Assembly (NCBI RefSeq): GCF_900115305.1
Contig: NZ_FOVW01000003.1
Span: 356,704 to 420,703, forward strand
DNA from: Algoriphagus ornithinivorans
Lineage (GTDB): Bacteria; Bacteroidota; Bacteroidia; Cytophagales; Cyclobacteriaceae
Direction: 5' to 3'
Length of the DNA stretch: 64,000 nucleotides
The notes under the pieces were generated by a model. That model searched no databases. It was not told the DNA's origin and worked only from the letters and a program-made list of their open reading frames with translations. The position numbers and the translations under genes are program-made. Below are positions 8,246 to 17,222 of the stretch, piece by piece. Numbering within the stretch: position 1 is the first letter of the stretch; each line of letters starts with the position of its first letter.

Positions 8246-8274
8246 TTTGACGCTTCAGTCAACTTTAATTTTTG
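8246..8274 (+). promoter_or_regulatory. Possible Bacteroidota-type promoter of the receptor operon
   Basis: TTTG at 8246-8249 and, 16 nt on, TAATTTTTG at 8266-8274 resemble the -33 TTTG and -7 TAnnTTTG elements of the phylum. The -7 has one extra T and the spacing is slightly short. It lies 44 nt before the receptor start codon. Confidence 0.4.
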
Positions 8275-8317
8275 AAGGTTAAAAAGCAACTCATATTCGG
8301 ATCAAATATGATTCGCT

Positions 8318-10477
8318 ATGAGAACGCTCAGTATTTTCATCTTCCTTTTTCTGTCTTTATCCACAATTTCTTTCTCTCAAACCAAGATTTCAGGAAAAGT
8401 GCTGGATGAGAAAAAGAAAGGCTTACCTGGAGTGAATGTCCTCATCAAAGGATCTTATGATGGAAGTACTTCCAAAGATGATGGAAGCTTTGAATTCGAA
8501 ACTGATGAAGAAGGCCCTCAAGTATTAGTATTTCAACTGATGGGTTTTAAAAGTATTGAGATAGCCATCCATTGTGAAGGAAATGCCATTCAAATCCCGG
8601 ATCAGATATTAGTTGAGGCAATCACAGAAATGAATGCTGTGACAATTTCCGCAGGTGCAATGGAGGCTTCGGATGAAAAAAAATCAGTCATACTTCGGCC
8701 ATTAGATATAGTCACTACACCTAGCGCAATGGGTGACATCGTGGGCGCATTCCAGACACTACCGGGAACAAGCACAGTAGGAAATGATGGAAGATTATTT
8801 GTCAGGGGCGGTGATGCAAGTGAAGTGGGAATTTATATTGATGGCATGCGAGTTGGCAATGCTTATGGAAGCACTGCAGGAAATGTCCCAACCCGAACCC
8901 GCTTTAACCCCAACCTATTCAAAGGAACATTTTTCTCGACAGGAGGCTATTCTGCCGAATACGGGCAGGCCTTGTCCTCGGCTTTAGCTTTGAATACCAA
9001 AGACCTTTCGATCAGAAGTCAAGGTGACCTCAGCATCATGTCTGTTGGAGGAGGTTATGCACATACGCTTTCATCAGAAAAGCAAAGCCTGACTTTCAGT
9101 GCCAATTATTTTGATTTAAAACCTTATCAGTCCTTGGTAAAGCAAAATTTCGATTGGGAAAGAGCACCCAATGGATGGGATATTGAATTATCGGCACAAA
9201 AGAAATTAGCAAAAGGAGGTCTTTGGAAAATACTCGCCAGAACAGAGTCAGGGGGAATGGAAATATGGCAGCCTGAACCAGGTCAAGAAGGTAGAGGTCA
9301 ACTTATTCGGCTGAGAAATAAATATTCATTTGCACAGAGCAATTGGAAGAATGCTTTTGAAAATGGATGGACCTTATTTGCCGGGGCAGCTCTTTCTTCC
9401 AACTTCGATGATATCCGCATTGATAGTATTCGATTGGAAAGAAAGAATCAATTGGCACACGGGAAATTTACTGCTACCAAAGATTTTTCGGATAGATTAT
9501 CCATGAATACGGGAATAGAATACTTCAATCACCAGTTTGACGAAAGCCTGGTAGACCTCAACTTCTCTAGAGATTACGTAGATCATCAGTTTTATTTTTT
9601 TACCGAGTGGGATTACTACCTCAACAAAAATCTTGTTTTTCGGGCAGGCCTTAGAGCAGGCCAAAGCTCCTTGAATAAAGAACAATGGTTAGACCCAAGA
9701 GCTTCTTTAGCATACAAAATCTCAGAAAGCTCCCAAGTCTCCTTTGCTGCAGGCTCTTTCTCTCAAATGCCTGTGGAAAACTTACGAGTTTTGAATCAAA
9801 CACTCAAGAACACGGAATCCAATCACCTGATATTAAATTATTTACTACAAAAAGAAGGTATCACTTTCAGAGCAGAGGGATTTTATAAAGGATATGAGAA
9901 TTTGGTGGTTTTTGAAGGTTATCCACAATCCCCCCAAAACCCGACCAACCTAGGTAAGGGGTATGCTCAGGGTGTGGATATCTTTTTCAGAGATAGAAAA
10001 AGTATTAAAAACACAGACTATTGGATCACTTACAGCTTTGTGGATAGCAAGAGACAGTTTGACCAGTTCCAATCAGAGGTTCAGCCATCCTTCGCTCCCA
10101 AACACAACTTCTCTGTAGTAGCCAAACATTTCATTTTGGACTTAAAATCGCAGCTTGGAATCAGCTTTTCCATGAATGATGGATACCCTTACCATAACCC
10201 AAATGATGGAGAGGAAATGAGTTCTAAAACTGAAAGCTTTCAAAGTTTAAGCTTCAGTTGGAGCTATTTACCCAGACCCAATTTGATCATTCATTTCGGA
10301 GTCAACAATGTGTTGGGAAGAGAGAATGTATTTGGATACAGGTTTGCACAGCAGGCAAACTCCCAAGGAGTATTTGAATCTATACCAAGTGGTCAGGTTG
10401 CTCCCAGGTTTTTATTCTTGGGAATTTTTCTAACCCTTTCTAAAGACAAAAACGCAAATCAATTAAACAACTTATAA
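8318..10477 (+). CDS. TonB-dependent outer-membrane receptor with CarboxypepD-reg-like domain
   Basis: A 719-aa receptor with a signal peptide (about 1-20, ending SFSQ). An N-terminal carboxypeptidase-regulatory-like beta-sandwich follows (about 23-100, ISGKVLDEKKKGLPGVNVLIKG). Next are a TonB plug (about 130-230, with FVRGGDASEVGIYIDGMRV) and a barrel to the C-terminus, which ends soon after FLFLGIFLTLSK. At 719 aa it is shorter than SusC-type receptors, and no SusD partner is present. It is followed 11 bp later by a TPR protein gene and, after a terminator, by a LytS/LytTR pair. That suggests a regulated uptake or sensing locus, but no substrate can be named. Confidence 0.92.
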   Translation: MRTLSIFIFLFLSLSTISFSQTKISGKVLDEKKKGLPGVNVLIKGSYDGSTSKDDGSFEFETDEEGPQVLVFQLMGFKSIEIAIHCEGNAIQIPDQILVEAITEMNAVTISAGAMEASDEKKSVILRPLDIVTTPSAMGDIVGAFQTLPGTSTVGNDGRLFVRGGDASEVGIYIDGMRVGNAYGSTAGNVPTRTRFNPNLFKGTFFSTGGYSAEYGQALSSALALNTKDLSIRSQGDLSIMSVGGGYAHTLSSEKQSLTFSANYFDLKPYQSLVKQNFDWERAPNGWDIELSAQKKLAKGGLWKILARTESGGMEIWQPEPGQEGRGQLIRLRNKYSFAQSNWKNAFENGWTLFAGAALSSNFDDIRIDSIRLERKNQLAHGKFTATKDFSDRLSMNTGIEYFNHQFDESLVDLNFSRDYVDHQFYFFTEWDYYLNKNLVFRAGLRAGQSSLNKEQWLDPRASLAYKISESSQVSFAAGSFSQMPVENLRVLNQTLKNTESNHLILNYLLQKEGITFRAEGFYKGYENLVVFEGYPQSPQNPTNLGKGYAQGVDIFFRDRKSIKNTDYWITYSFVDSKRQFDQFQSEVQPSFAPKHNFSVVAKHFILDLKSQLGISFSMNDGYPYHNPNDGEEMSSKTESFQSLSFSWSYLPRPNLIIHFGVNNVLGRENVFGYRFAQQANSQGVFESIPSGQVAPRFLFLGIFLTLSKDKNANQLNNL

Positions 10478-10488
10478 ACCAATAAATT

Positions 10489-11133
10489 ATGAAAAAGCTC
10501 ATCTTAACTTTCGCACTTTCATTTCTGTGGATAAGTCTTAGCATGGCATCTGATCCCGCATTTGAAAAAGCTATGAAAAAACAGATTATTGCCATGGATC
10601 AAATAGCAAATGCCGAACAATCCAAAGAAGTAGCAAATGGTTTTTTGCGAATTGCAGAAGCTAAAAGTGAGGAATGGCTTCCATTATATTATGCTGGATT
10701 GATCCATATTGAGGCAGCATTTCGATTTGAAGTAAACAAAGATCAATATTTGGATCAGGCACTGGAATATATTGACAAGGCAGAAAAATTAGCACCAGCC
10801 AACTCTGAAGTAACTGCATTGAAAGGATATGCAATCATGGGTAAAATCAGTTTGGACCCTGCTTCAAGAGGTCAAAACTTAAGTCCACAAGCCATGCAAT
10901 TATTTGGAAAAGCAATCAATCTTGACAGGGAAAACCCAAGAGCACTTTATTTGATGGCTCAAATGGAATATGGAATGGCTCAATTCTTCGGAAGTGGCAC
11001 AGACAAAGCTTGTGGTATGGTCAGATTGAGTTTGGAACAGTTTGAAAAGGAGGAAAGCATTATCACTGAAGATTATATCCTTCCAAAATGGGGAAAAAGA
11101 AGTGCTCAGCAGATGATGAATAATTGTAATTAA
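10489..11133 (+). CDS. Secreted TPR-like protein, partner of the upstream receptor
   Basis: A 214-aa protein with a signal peptide (about 1-20, MKKLILTFALSFLWISLSMA). Helical repeats with TPR spacing follow: ALEYIDKAEKLAPANSEVTALKGYA near 86-110 and AMQLFGKAINLDRENPRALYLMAQMEYG near 131-158. Two cysteines in the C-terminal 40 residues could form a disulfide. It starts 11 bp after the receptor stop and is closed by a terminator, so the two form a bicistron. It probably binds partner proteins in the periplasm. No named family is recognised. Confidence 0.8.
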   Translation: MKKLILTFALSFLWISLSMASDPAFEKAMKKQIIAMDQIANAEQSKEVANGFLRIAEAKSEEWLPLYYAGLIHIEAAFRFEVNKDQYLDQALEYIDKAEKLAPANSEVTALKGYAIMGKISLDPASRGQNLSPQAMQLFGKAINLDRENPRALYLMAQMEYGMAQFFGSGTDKACGMVRLSLEQFEKEESIITEDYILPKWGKRSAQQMMNNCN

Positions 11134-11153
11134 TTTAATTGTACTCTATTTAT

Positions 11154-11205
11154 AAGGTAGATTTTTGAATCTAATAATTGAATAATTCAAAAATCTGCCT
11201 TTTTA
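11154..11205 (+). terminator. Long-stem terminator between TPR gene and LytS gene
   Basis: A 17-bp arm AAGGTAGATTTTTGAAT pairs with ATTCAAAAATCTGCCTT, with one mismatch and a 14-nt loop. T residues follow at 11202-11204. It separates the receptor/TPR unit from the kinase genes; read-through could couple them. Confidence 0.8.
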
Positions 11206-11219
11206 ACTATCTTGAAACA

Positions 11220-12296
11220 ATGAGCCGAATGACTAACCCCAATCAATGCGAAAAAGAAACCAGTATCTGGGAAAGCTTTCCGAAGTTTATTGGGGTCAAT
11301 TTGATCATTGCTTCGATTCTCATGGTAATTTTTTGTCCCACATGTTTCCTGACTTGGGAGGGGATCAAATCACTTTTTCCGGATTTTATAGCCGCATTTC
11401 TATTTTCCTCAGTTTTGAGTTTTGGCGGGAATCAGGTTGATTCTTTCTTTGACAAAAGGATGTCATGGATTCAATATCCAATCAAACGTGTCATTCTTAC
11501 TATTGCCACCTATATGGCATATTCTTTTGTAGCGAGCTATATAGTGATTGTCATTTATGCGCTGATTTCAAAGCAAATCACTGTGGATAACATTCCATGG
11601 GCCGGACTCCTCTCTTATACTACTTCACCGATGATTATTGCATTGGTTTTTATGTCCATATTCACCACTTGGTCCTGGCTTGGAGAATGGAGAAAATCCG
11701 CAATTGAAGCAGAAAGATTGAAGTCCGAAAAATTGGCTTCCCAATATCAAGGACTGAAGGATCAACTCAATCCTCATTTCCTATTTAACTCCTTGAACGT
11801 TCTTTCCAACTTGGTTTATGAAGACGCAGATAAATCAGCAGAATTTATTCAAAAGCTTTCCAGGATTTATAGATATGTTTTGGAAGTACAGAATGAAGAA
11901 TTGGTAAGCTTAAAGAAGGAACTGGATTTTGCGAGAAATTATCTGGACTTACAAAAAATAAGATTTGAAGAAAGTCTCCAATTTTCTATCAAAACATTCG
12001 ATGAAAACAGCCATTGGATACCTCCCTTGTCACTGCAACTTATTTTGGAAAATGCAGTAAAGCACAATATCATCAGCAAGGAGCTTCCCCTATTTATCCA
12101 CATAATCCAAAAAGAAAATGAAGTGTGGATAAGTAATACGTTTCAGCCCAAAAAAACAAAGGAAGAGCCTTCTACAGGAGTTGGTTTGAATAATATCAAC
12201 CTGCGATATGAACTATTGAGTAATCGTAAACCAGAGGTGATTCAAAATGAAGAAGAATTCTTGGTAATCCTTCCTTTATTAAAAATTGAGGCATGA
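11220..12296 (+). CDS. LytS/YehU-type membrane sensor histidine kinase
   Basis: A 358-aa kinase with four transmembrane helices in the first about 150 residues. A short coiled stretch (EAERLKSEKLASQYQ) follows. The His_kinase (PF06580) dimerisation domain has the phospho-acceptor motif LNPHFLFNSLNVLSNL (His about 186). The HATPase-like domain contains LILENAVKHNII near 275-286 and a late GVGLNNINLRYELL G-box. I chose ATG at 11220; an upstream TTG at 11178 lies within the terminator stem region and adds 14 residues that look unlike a start. The stop overlaps the LytTR start by 4 bp (ATGA), so the pair is translationally coupled. Confidence 0.92.
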   Translation: MSRMTNPNQCEKETSIWESFPKFIGVNLIIASILMVIFCPTCFLTWEGIKSLFPDFIAAFLFSSVLSFGGNQVDSFFDKRMSWIQYPIKRVILTIATYMAYSFVASYIVIVIYALISKQITVDNIPWAGLLSYTTSPMIIALVFMSIFTTWSWLGEWRKSAIEAERLKSEKLASQYQGLKDQLNPHFLFNSLNVLSNLVYEDADKSAEFIQKLSRIYRYVLEVQNEELVSLKKELDFARNYLDLQKIRFEESLQFSIKTFDENSHWIPPLSLQLILENAVKHNIISKELPLFIHIIQKENEVWISNTFQPKKTKEEPSTGVGLNNINLRYELLSNRKPEVIQNEEEFLVILPLLKIEA

Positions 12297-13045
12297 ATAT
12301 CTTAATTATTGAAGATGAAAATCCAGCAGCAAATCGGCTTCTCAAGCTATTGAAGCCATATTTCCAGGATGCCGACTTTCATGGAAACTTAGATAGTATC
12401 AAATCTTCGGTAGAATGGCTGCAGACTTATCCACATCCTGATTTAATCTTTTGTGACATCCAATTGGCAGATGGAATCAGCTTTGAAATCTTTGAAAAAG
12501 TTAAGTTATCCACACCCGTCATCTTTACCACTGCCTATGACCAGTTTGCCATCAAAGCATTCCAGGTAAATGCGGTGGATTACCTGCTAAAACCCATAGA
12601 CCCTGAGGATTTAAACAGGGCTGTGGATAAGTTTAAATCTCAGCAAATTAAACCGAGCTTGGATCTGGACTTAATCAAGGACTTATTAAAGCCGCAAACA
12701 CAAAACTTCAAGAGTAGATTTTTAGTAAGGTTTGGGGAAAAAATCCAAAGCATTTCTATTGAGGAGGTAGACCTATTTTTCAGTGAAGAAAAAGTGACTT
12801 TTCTTCAAACCAAAAGCGGAAAGAGATATGTCATCGATCAGACACTGGAGCAAACAGAAAGTCAGTTAGATCCTTCTCAATTTTTTAGGATCAATAGAAA
12901 ATATATCAGTCACATTGCAGCTGTCGAAGAAGTATACAGCTATTCCAATAGCCGTCTGAAGGTGAAACTTAGAAACTGCGATTCCAGCGATGTCATTGTC
13001 AGCCGTGAAAAAGTTGGAGAATTTAAACAATGGTTGGATCAATAA
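12293..13045 (+). CDS. LytTR-family response regulator
   Basis: A 250-aa regulator. The receiver domain (about 1-118) begins NILIIEDENPAANRLLKLL, has its phospho-acceptor in LIFCDIQLADG (Asp about 58) and the late VDYLLKPIDPEDL lysine. The LytTR DNA-binding domain (about 145-250) runs from RFLVRFGEKIQSI to the end, with FFRINRKYISHI as the conserved core. It is the cognate regulator of the overlapping LytS-type kinase. Its targets may include the receptor/TPR unit or the two genes after it. Three perfect DnaA-box 9-mers lie inside this gene (see findings). Confidence 0.93.
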   Translation: MNILIIEDENPAANRLLKLLKPYFQDADFHGNLDSIKSSVEWLQTYPHPDLIFCDIQLADGISFEIFEKVKLSTPVIFTTAYDQFAIKAFQVNAVDYLLKPIDPEDLNRAVDKFKSQQIKPSLDLDLIKDLLKPQTQNFKSRFLVRFGEKIQSISIEEVDLFFSEEKVTFLQTKSGKRYVIDQTLEQTESQLDPSQFFRINRKYISHIAAVEEVYSYSNSRLKVKLRNCDSSDVIVSREKVGEFKQWLDQ

Positions 13046-13076
13046 TTAGTATAATTAGCTAATTAATTGATTTTAA

Positions 13077-14291
13077 ATGGCAGAACTGGATAGTAATCGC
13101 AAACAAGATGATTTGACATGGCTGGAAAACCTGCAAAGAAATAGTTGGGAGCCAGAGATTATCATCACGGGTTTAATTTTGGCTTTTTTATTCATCTTTC
13201 CTGCAAAGATTTATGAATTCTCGGCTTATTTGGTCCAGGATCTTGGAACAGGCTTTTTACTTAGCACGCTAGTTTTATTTTATTTAAGTGTTGTAATAAG
13301 TGTTTTTAAGATATTTTTCATTGTTCAGTTGTCCCTCAGATTTATATGGGCAGGGCTTTTAGGGCTCAGTTATGCATTCCCTAAGGGAGTGAATCAGGAA
13401 AAACTATTTAAGGTTGCCCAAGGCTATTCTTATCAACATCCGGATGAAATGGTTTTAAGGATGGAAAAGATTTGTTCCATGACTTTGGCTTACCCGGTTT
13501 CCATTTCCATTTTGATATTAATTTTCACCTTTTACCTGGGAACTCTGATCGCTATCAAAGTCCTGTTTAATCTGCCATTTATGGCTATCTATGCATTTTT
13601 TCTCATCAGTATAATGGCATATGCGATTCTGATGGCAACCATGAAGAAGAATAAATTTAAGAATTGGTATTCTAATACAATGCTGAGTTCAGTTGGGGCT
13701 ACTTATCAATCTAATATCGGAAAGTGGTTTACAGTTTGGTATGGTCTAATAGTTATTCTATTATCTATTCCTGTCATTCTCAATGATGTAAAAGGATTTG
13801 ATCTTTTTTTTAATGAAAAGAACCTTAGCGAAACAGATATAAACTGGCCAATTTCTGAATACTATTTCGAGGATGTACATCCTGAGGAAAAAAGATATCC
13901 CCGAGCCTATGCCCAAAGCCAAATTATGGAGGGTTCTTCTTACAGACTGGGACTTCCCTTTTATGTAGATGATAATAAATCTCTTGCATCATTGAGAGAG
14001 AAATTTCAGGATGAACTCGACTCTATTTCTTGGGGCAAAATTGAAGCTATGCCTGACTTATATCAAATTTATATTGATGATGAACCCTATTATCCTAAGA
14101 ACTGGCTTCCTTTAAAAAGCTCTATCTCCGGACAAAAATCATTTGAAACAATTTTATACTTAGATTCTCTTGAGTCTGGAATTCATGAGTTACGTGTAGA
14201 GAAAGTAATGGTAATTCCTGATTTTTTGACTAATAAATTAAAATTTAGGCATTTGGAAAACTGGTCAAATTTTAAGTTTTTAAAACCTTAG
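13077..14291 (+). CDS. Unrecognised multi-pass membrane protein with C-terminal soluble domain
   Basis: A 404-aa protein I do not recognise. Hydrophobic helices lie at about 28-50, 57-95, 138-162, 168-190 and 216-236. A hydrophilic, acidic C-terminal domain (about 240-404) is rich in Tyr, Glu and Pro, with no metal or nucleotide motif that I can see. The N-terminus is cytoplasmic-looking and polar, without a signal peptide. It follows the LytTR gene by 31 bp and precedes a lipoprotein gene by 26 bp on the same strand, so it probably belongs to the kinase operon. It may be a membrane component of the response the LytTR protein controls. Confidence 0.8.
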   Translation: MAELDSNRKQDDLTWLENLQRNSWEPEIIITGLILAFLFIFPAKIYEFSAYLVQDLGTGFLLSTLVLFYLSVVISVFKIFFIVQLSLRFIWAGLLGLSYAFPKGVNQEKLFKVAQGYSYQHPDEMVLRMEKICSMTLAYPVSISILILIFTFYLGTLIAIKVLFNLPFMAIYAFFLISIMAYAILMATMKKNKFKNWYSNTMLSSVGATYQSNIGKWFTVWYGLIVILLSIPVILNDVKGFDLFFNEKNLSETDINWPISEYYFEDVHPEEKRYPRAYAQSQIMEGSSYRLGLPFYVDDNKSLASLREKFQDELDSISWGKIEAMPDLYQIYIDDEPYYPKNWLPLKSSISGQKSFETILYLDSLESGIHELRVEKVMVIPDFLTNKLKFRHLENWSNFKFLKP

Positions 14292-14317
14292 ATATTTTCC
14301 ATTCGTCCTAACTGCTT

Positions 14318-15451
14318 ATGATAAAAACCAAAAAATCCTTTTCGATATTAAATTTTGGGCTTAGTGCTATCCTCATAATTTTTTGGGCTTGTAGCGATAA
14401 AAAATCGCAGGTTTTAACTACTGAAAGTTTTGAAAATCTCATTCAAGACACGCTTATCCTTTCAAAGGATTTAAACACAGCAGCTATTTCTCCAAGCTTA
14501 GCTTACTTTGAAACAGATAGTGGAAGATTCCTTTTAGACTTTCGAAAACTCCACCTTGTTGGGTATCGCTATCCTGAAGGCGACAAAGGCTTTGAAAGGT
14601 TCTATCAAAGAGAAGGTCCAGACGGATTAGGCGATACTGATTATAAACGTGCCTTAACAAAGGATGGAATTTTTGTGATAGATGCAGATAGAAAAATTCA
14701 TCAGGCTAATTTCGAAGGAAAAGTAATCCAGTCCTGGAGTTTGCCTTCTACTCCCACTGACAGGCTTTATTCTAATTATACGGTCTTCCCAAATAATCCA
14801 ATCACTTATTATGAGAATGAAATAATCATCCCGGACGTCCCTTATGTCATGAATGAAAAACTAATTGGCTATGAAGATTGGTTGGTTAGATTGAATTTGA
14901 ATTCAGAGGAATGGGAATATATTTCTTTTGAGTATCCTGAAAAATTGAGAGAGTTTTATGAGGATCCAAACTTGGGGCCTTATTCCCATTATTATAATTC
15001 TAAAAGCAATCAAGCTATTATCTCTTTCCCTGTCGTAGATAGTTTAATGATTCTGGAAAACAATCAAACCAGATGGATTGATGCATCTCCTCAGGAAAGT
15101 TTGATTTTCAAAAAAGGTAAAACTGTTCCATCCGGAGAGTATACTATTTTCCAACCAGATCACAGCTCTGCAAGGTATACTTGGATCACTTTCGATCATT
15201 TTCAAAAAATATATCTGAGGCAAGTGATTACCGGATTAAAAGAAAATGAAAGTAATTCGAATCAATCCTATATTTCAAGAATTATCGTCTTAGATGAAGA
15301 TTTCAAAAAACTGGGAGAGATAGAAAATTTACCAAATACCTATCAAGGATTTCCTACGCCTGATGGCTATTACTTCTATTTGGGATCTGGCGAAGTCGAG
15401 GAAAAAGTAAAATTCGCACGTGTGGATTTTTCTTCATTTTTAAAGCCATAA
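14318..15451 (+). CDS. Lipoprotein resembling DUF4221 (beta-propeller-like)
   Basis: A 377-aa protein with a lipoprotein signal (hydrophobic 10-24, then FWACSDKKS with Cys about 25). The rest is beta-rich with many aromatic residues and repeated short segments such as GFERFYQREGPDGLGDTDYK near 88-107. These resemble the Bacteroidota DUF4221/6-bladed-propeller lipoproteins. The family name is from recollection and less certain than the lipoprotein call. It follows the unknown membrane protein by 26 bp. Its stop is immediately followed by a bidirectional terminator shared with rng. Role unknown; it likely faces the periplasm or cell surface. Confidence 0.75.
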   Translation: MIKTKKSFSILNFGLSAILIIFWACSDKKSQVLTTESFENLIQDTLILSKDLNTAAISPSLAYFETDSGRFLLDFRKLHLVGYRYPEGDKGFERFYQREGPDGLGDTDYKRALTKDGIFVIDADRKIHQANFEGKVIQSWSLPSTPTDRLYSNYTVFPNNPITYYENEIIIPDVPYVMNEKLIGYEDWLVRLNLNSEEWEYISFEYPEKLREFYEDPNLGPYSHYYNSKSNQAIISFPVVDSLMILENNQTRWIDASPQESLIFKKGKTVPSGEYTIFQPDHSSARYTWITFDHFQKIYLRQVITGLKENESNSNQSYISRIIVLDEDFKKLGEIENLPNTYQGFPTPDGYYFYLGSGEVEEKVKFARVDFSSFLKP

Positions 15452-15483
15452 AAAAAAGCGAGACTTACTCAGTCTCGCTTTTT
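15451..15483. terminator. Bidirectional terminator between the lipoprotein gene and rng
   Basis: Perfect 9-bp stem AGCGAGACT / AGTCTCGCT with a TACTC loop, preceded by six or more A and followed by five T residues, so it works on both strands. The rng stop codon (15465-15467, minus) lies inside the hairpin. Confidence 0.9.
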
Positions 15484-17036
15484 ACTTGAAGTTCTATTTC
15501 CTCTCCAGATTCATCTAGGAATCTGTATTCCGTCACCGGTAGGGAAGAATCTTTGATCAGTTTAATCCATTTATAATACTTGAAAAACCACTTTACTCTG
15601 CGGCTGATAATACCGGTAGTAAAGTATGCATGCAGATAGGGATGCAGCCCGATTTGGATTTTTTCCACGTTTTGGATGGTGGCTATATGATCCAAATCCT
15701 TTTCTAATTTATCGGCAACCAGGATAGAAGCCTGGATTTTGCCTGTGCCGTTACATGCCGGGCAGGTTTCCTTCGTCACGATATTGACCTCCGGCCGGAC
15801 ACGCTGTCGGGTGATTTGCATGAGTCCAAATTTACTCAGCGGCAAAACAGTGTGTTTCGATCTGTCAGCTTTCAACTCATCTTTCATCGCTTCGTAAATG
15901 GCCTTTTTATTTTCGGCCCTCTTCATGTCGATAAAATCGACAACGATGATGCCTCCCATATCTCGGAGGCGGAGTTGTCTGGCAATTTCTTTAGCAGCTA
16001 CCAGGTTGGTTTTTAATGCTGTGGATTCCTGGTCACTTTCCTGATTGGACTTGTTCCCGCTATTGACGTCTATGACGTGCAAGGCTTCCGTATGCTCGAT
16101 GATCACATATCCTCCCTGAGGGAGGCTGACCGTCTGACCAAACAGGCTTTTGATCTGCTTTTCTATTCCAAAACTTTCAAAGAGCTTGGCTTTACCTGTG
16201 TAAAGCTTAACAATTTTTTCTTTTTCAGGGGCTATTGTCCTGATGTAGGATCTGATCTGATCGTAAGTGGATTCTTCTTCTACGGTGATTGCATCGAAGG
16301 ATTCATTGAGTAGGTCTCTCACTAATGAGGAAGCCATACTCATCTCTCCTATAATCTTGTCTCGGCTTCTGGCTTTCAGCAATTTCTTCATGCCTTCTTC
16401 CCAATTATTGAGAAGATTTCGAAGGTCTTTGTCCAGTTCTGTAACTGACTGACCTTCTGCTACAGTTCGGATGATAACACCGAAGTTAGCTGGCTTGATA
16501 GAATTGATGAGTCTCAGAAGTCTTTTACGCTCGTCGCTGCTGCGGATCTTCTTGGATACATTGACTGAATCCGAAAATGGCACCAATACGAGGTATCGAC
16601 CAGGAAGAGAGAGCTCACAGGATAATCGGGGCCCTTTGGTAGAGATTGGCTCTTTGACGACCTGAACCAAGATTTGGTTATTCTTAGAAAGAATATTTGA
16701 AATCTTGCCGATTTTATCGATTTCAGGTTCGTTTTGAAAGCCTTTCAGATTGTAATTGCTATAGTTGTTGTTGCGCACCATTTTGGTGAACTTGCCTAAG
16801 CTGTTGAAATTAGGACCTAAGTCCTGGTAGTGCAAAAAGGCATCTTTTTCGTAGCCTACATCAATGAAAGCTGCATTCAGCCCATTGACTATTTTTCGCA
16901 CTGTACCCAGGTAGATGTCCCCAACTTTAAACTGATTGTCCACTCCTTCTGAGTGCAACTCAACCAAGCTTTTATCTTGTAAAAGGGCTATTCGACTCCC
17001 GTTTTGAGCAGAATCAATTAACAATTCCGTACTCAA
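15465..17036 (-). CDS. rng: Ribonuclease G/E family endoribonuclease
   Basis: A 523-aa Rne/Rng protein. It starts MSTELLIDSAQNGSRIALLQ and has an S1 domain (about 35-130) enlarged by a lysine/asparagine-rich insert. The catalytic magnesium motifs are ALHVIDVNSGN (about 318-328) and GGIIVVDFIDM (about 359-369). The zinc-link ETCPACNGTGK near 423-433 is used for dimer formation. It lacks the long C-terminal degradosome scaffold of RNase E, so RNase G is the better name. It processes rRNA and mRNA 5' ends in the cytoplasm. It is last in the run HU - TPR - bS22-like - rng, all on the minus strand with short gaps, and ends in a bidirectional terminator. Confidence 0.95.
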   Translation of the reverse strand: MSTELLIDSAQNGSRIALLQDKSLVELHSEGVDNQFKVGDIYLGTVRKIVNGLNAAFIDVGYEKDAFLHYQDLGPNFNSLGKFTKMVRNNNYSNYNLKGFQNEPEIDKIGKISNILSKNNQILVQVVKEPISTKGPRLSCELSLPGRYLVLVPFSDSVNVSKKIRSSDERKRLLRLINSIKPANFGVIIRTVAEGQSVTELDKDLRNLLNNWEEGMKKLLKARSRDKIIGEMSMASSLVRDLLNESFDAITVEEESTYDQIRSYIRTIAPEKEKIVKLYTGKAKLFESFGIEKQIKSLFGQTVSLPQGGYVIIEHTEALHVIDVNSGNKSNQESDQESTALKTNLVAAKEIARQLRLRDMGGIIVVDFIDMKRAENKKAIYEAMKDELKADRSKHTVLPLSKFGLMQITRQRVRPEVNIVTKETCPACNGTGKIQASILVADKLEKDLDHIATIQNVEKIQIGLHPYLHAYFTTGIISRRVKWFFKYYKWIKLIKDSSLPVTEYRFLDESGEEIELQVKSETE

Positions 17037-17103
17037 AATCTCGTCTTATACTATGTAAATGAACGTGTGTTTTTGTCAAAAAACGGGTATAAGAAGAAGT
17101 GTA

Positions 17104-17193
17104 TTACTTCTTCTTATGTCTGTTTTTTCTTAGTCTTTTCTTACGCTTGTGCGTAGCGATCTTATGTCTTTTTCTTTTCTTACCGCAAGGCAT
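17104..17193 (-). CDS. 29-aa basic ribosomal protein of the AURKAIP1/COX24 (mS38/bS22-like) type
   Basis: ATG at 17193 to TAA at 17104 encodes MPCGKKRKRHKIATHKRKKR followed by nine more mostly basic residues. More than half of the residues are Lys, Arg or His. Bacteroidota carry a conserved tiny protein of exactly this kind, annotated AURKAIP1/COX24-domain. By homology to mitochondrial mS38 and mycobacterial bS22 it should sit on the small ribosomal subunit; this is family knowledge from recollection. It is 29 bp after the TPR gene and 67 bp before rng on the same strand. Genes this short are easily missed. Confidence 0.85.
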   Translation of the reverse strand: MPCGKKRKRHKIATHKRKKRLRKNRHKKK

Positions 17194-17222
17194 AGTCTTA
17201 TTATTTATAGTGATACATTTAA

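Noticed and set aside
11178..11219. TTG start for the LytS gene
   Set aside because: It lies in the terminator loop of the preceding gene; ATG at 11220 is simpler.
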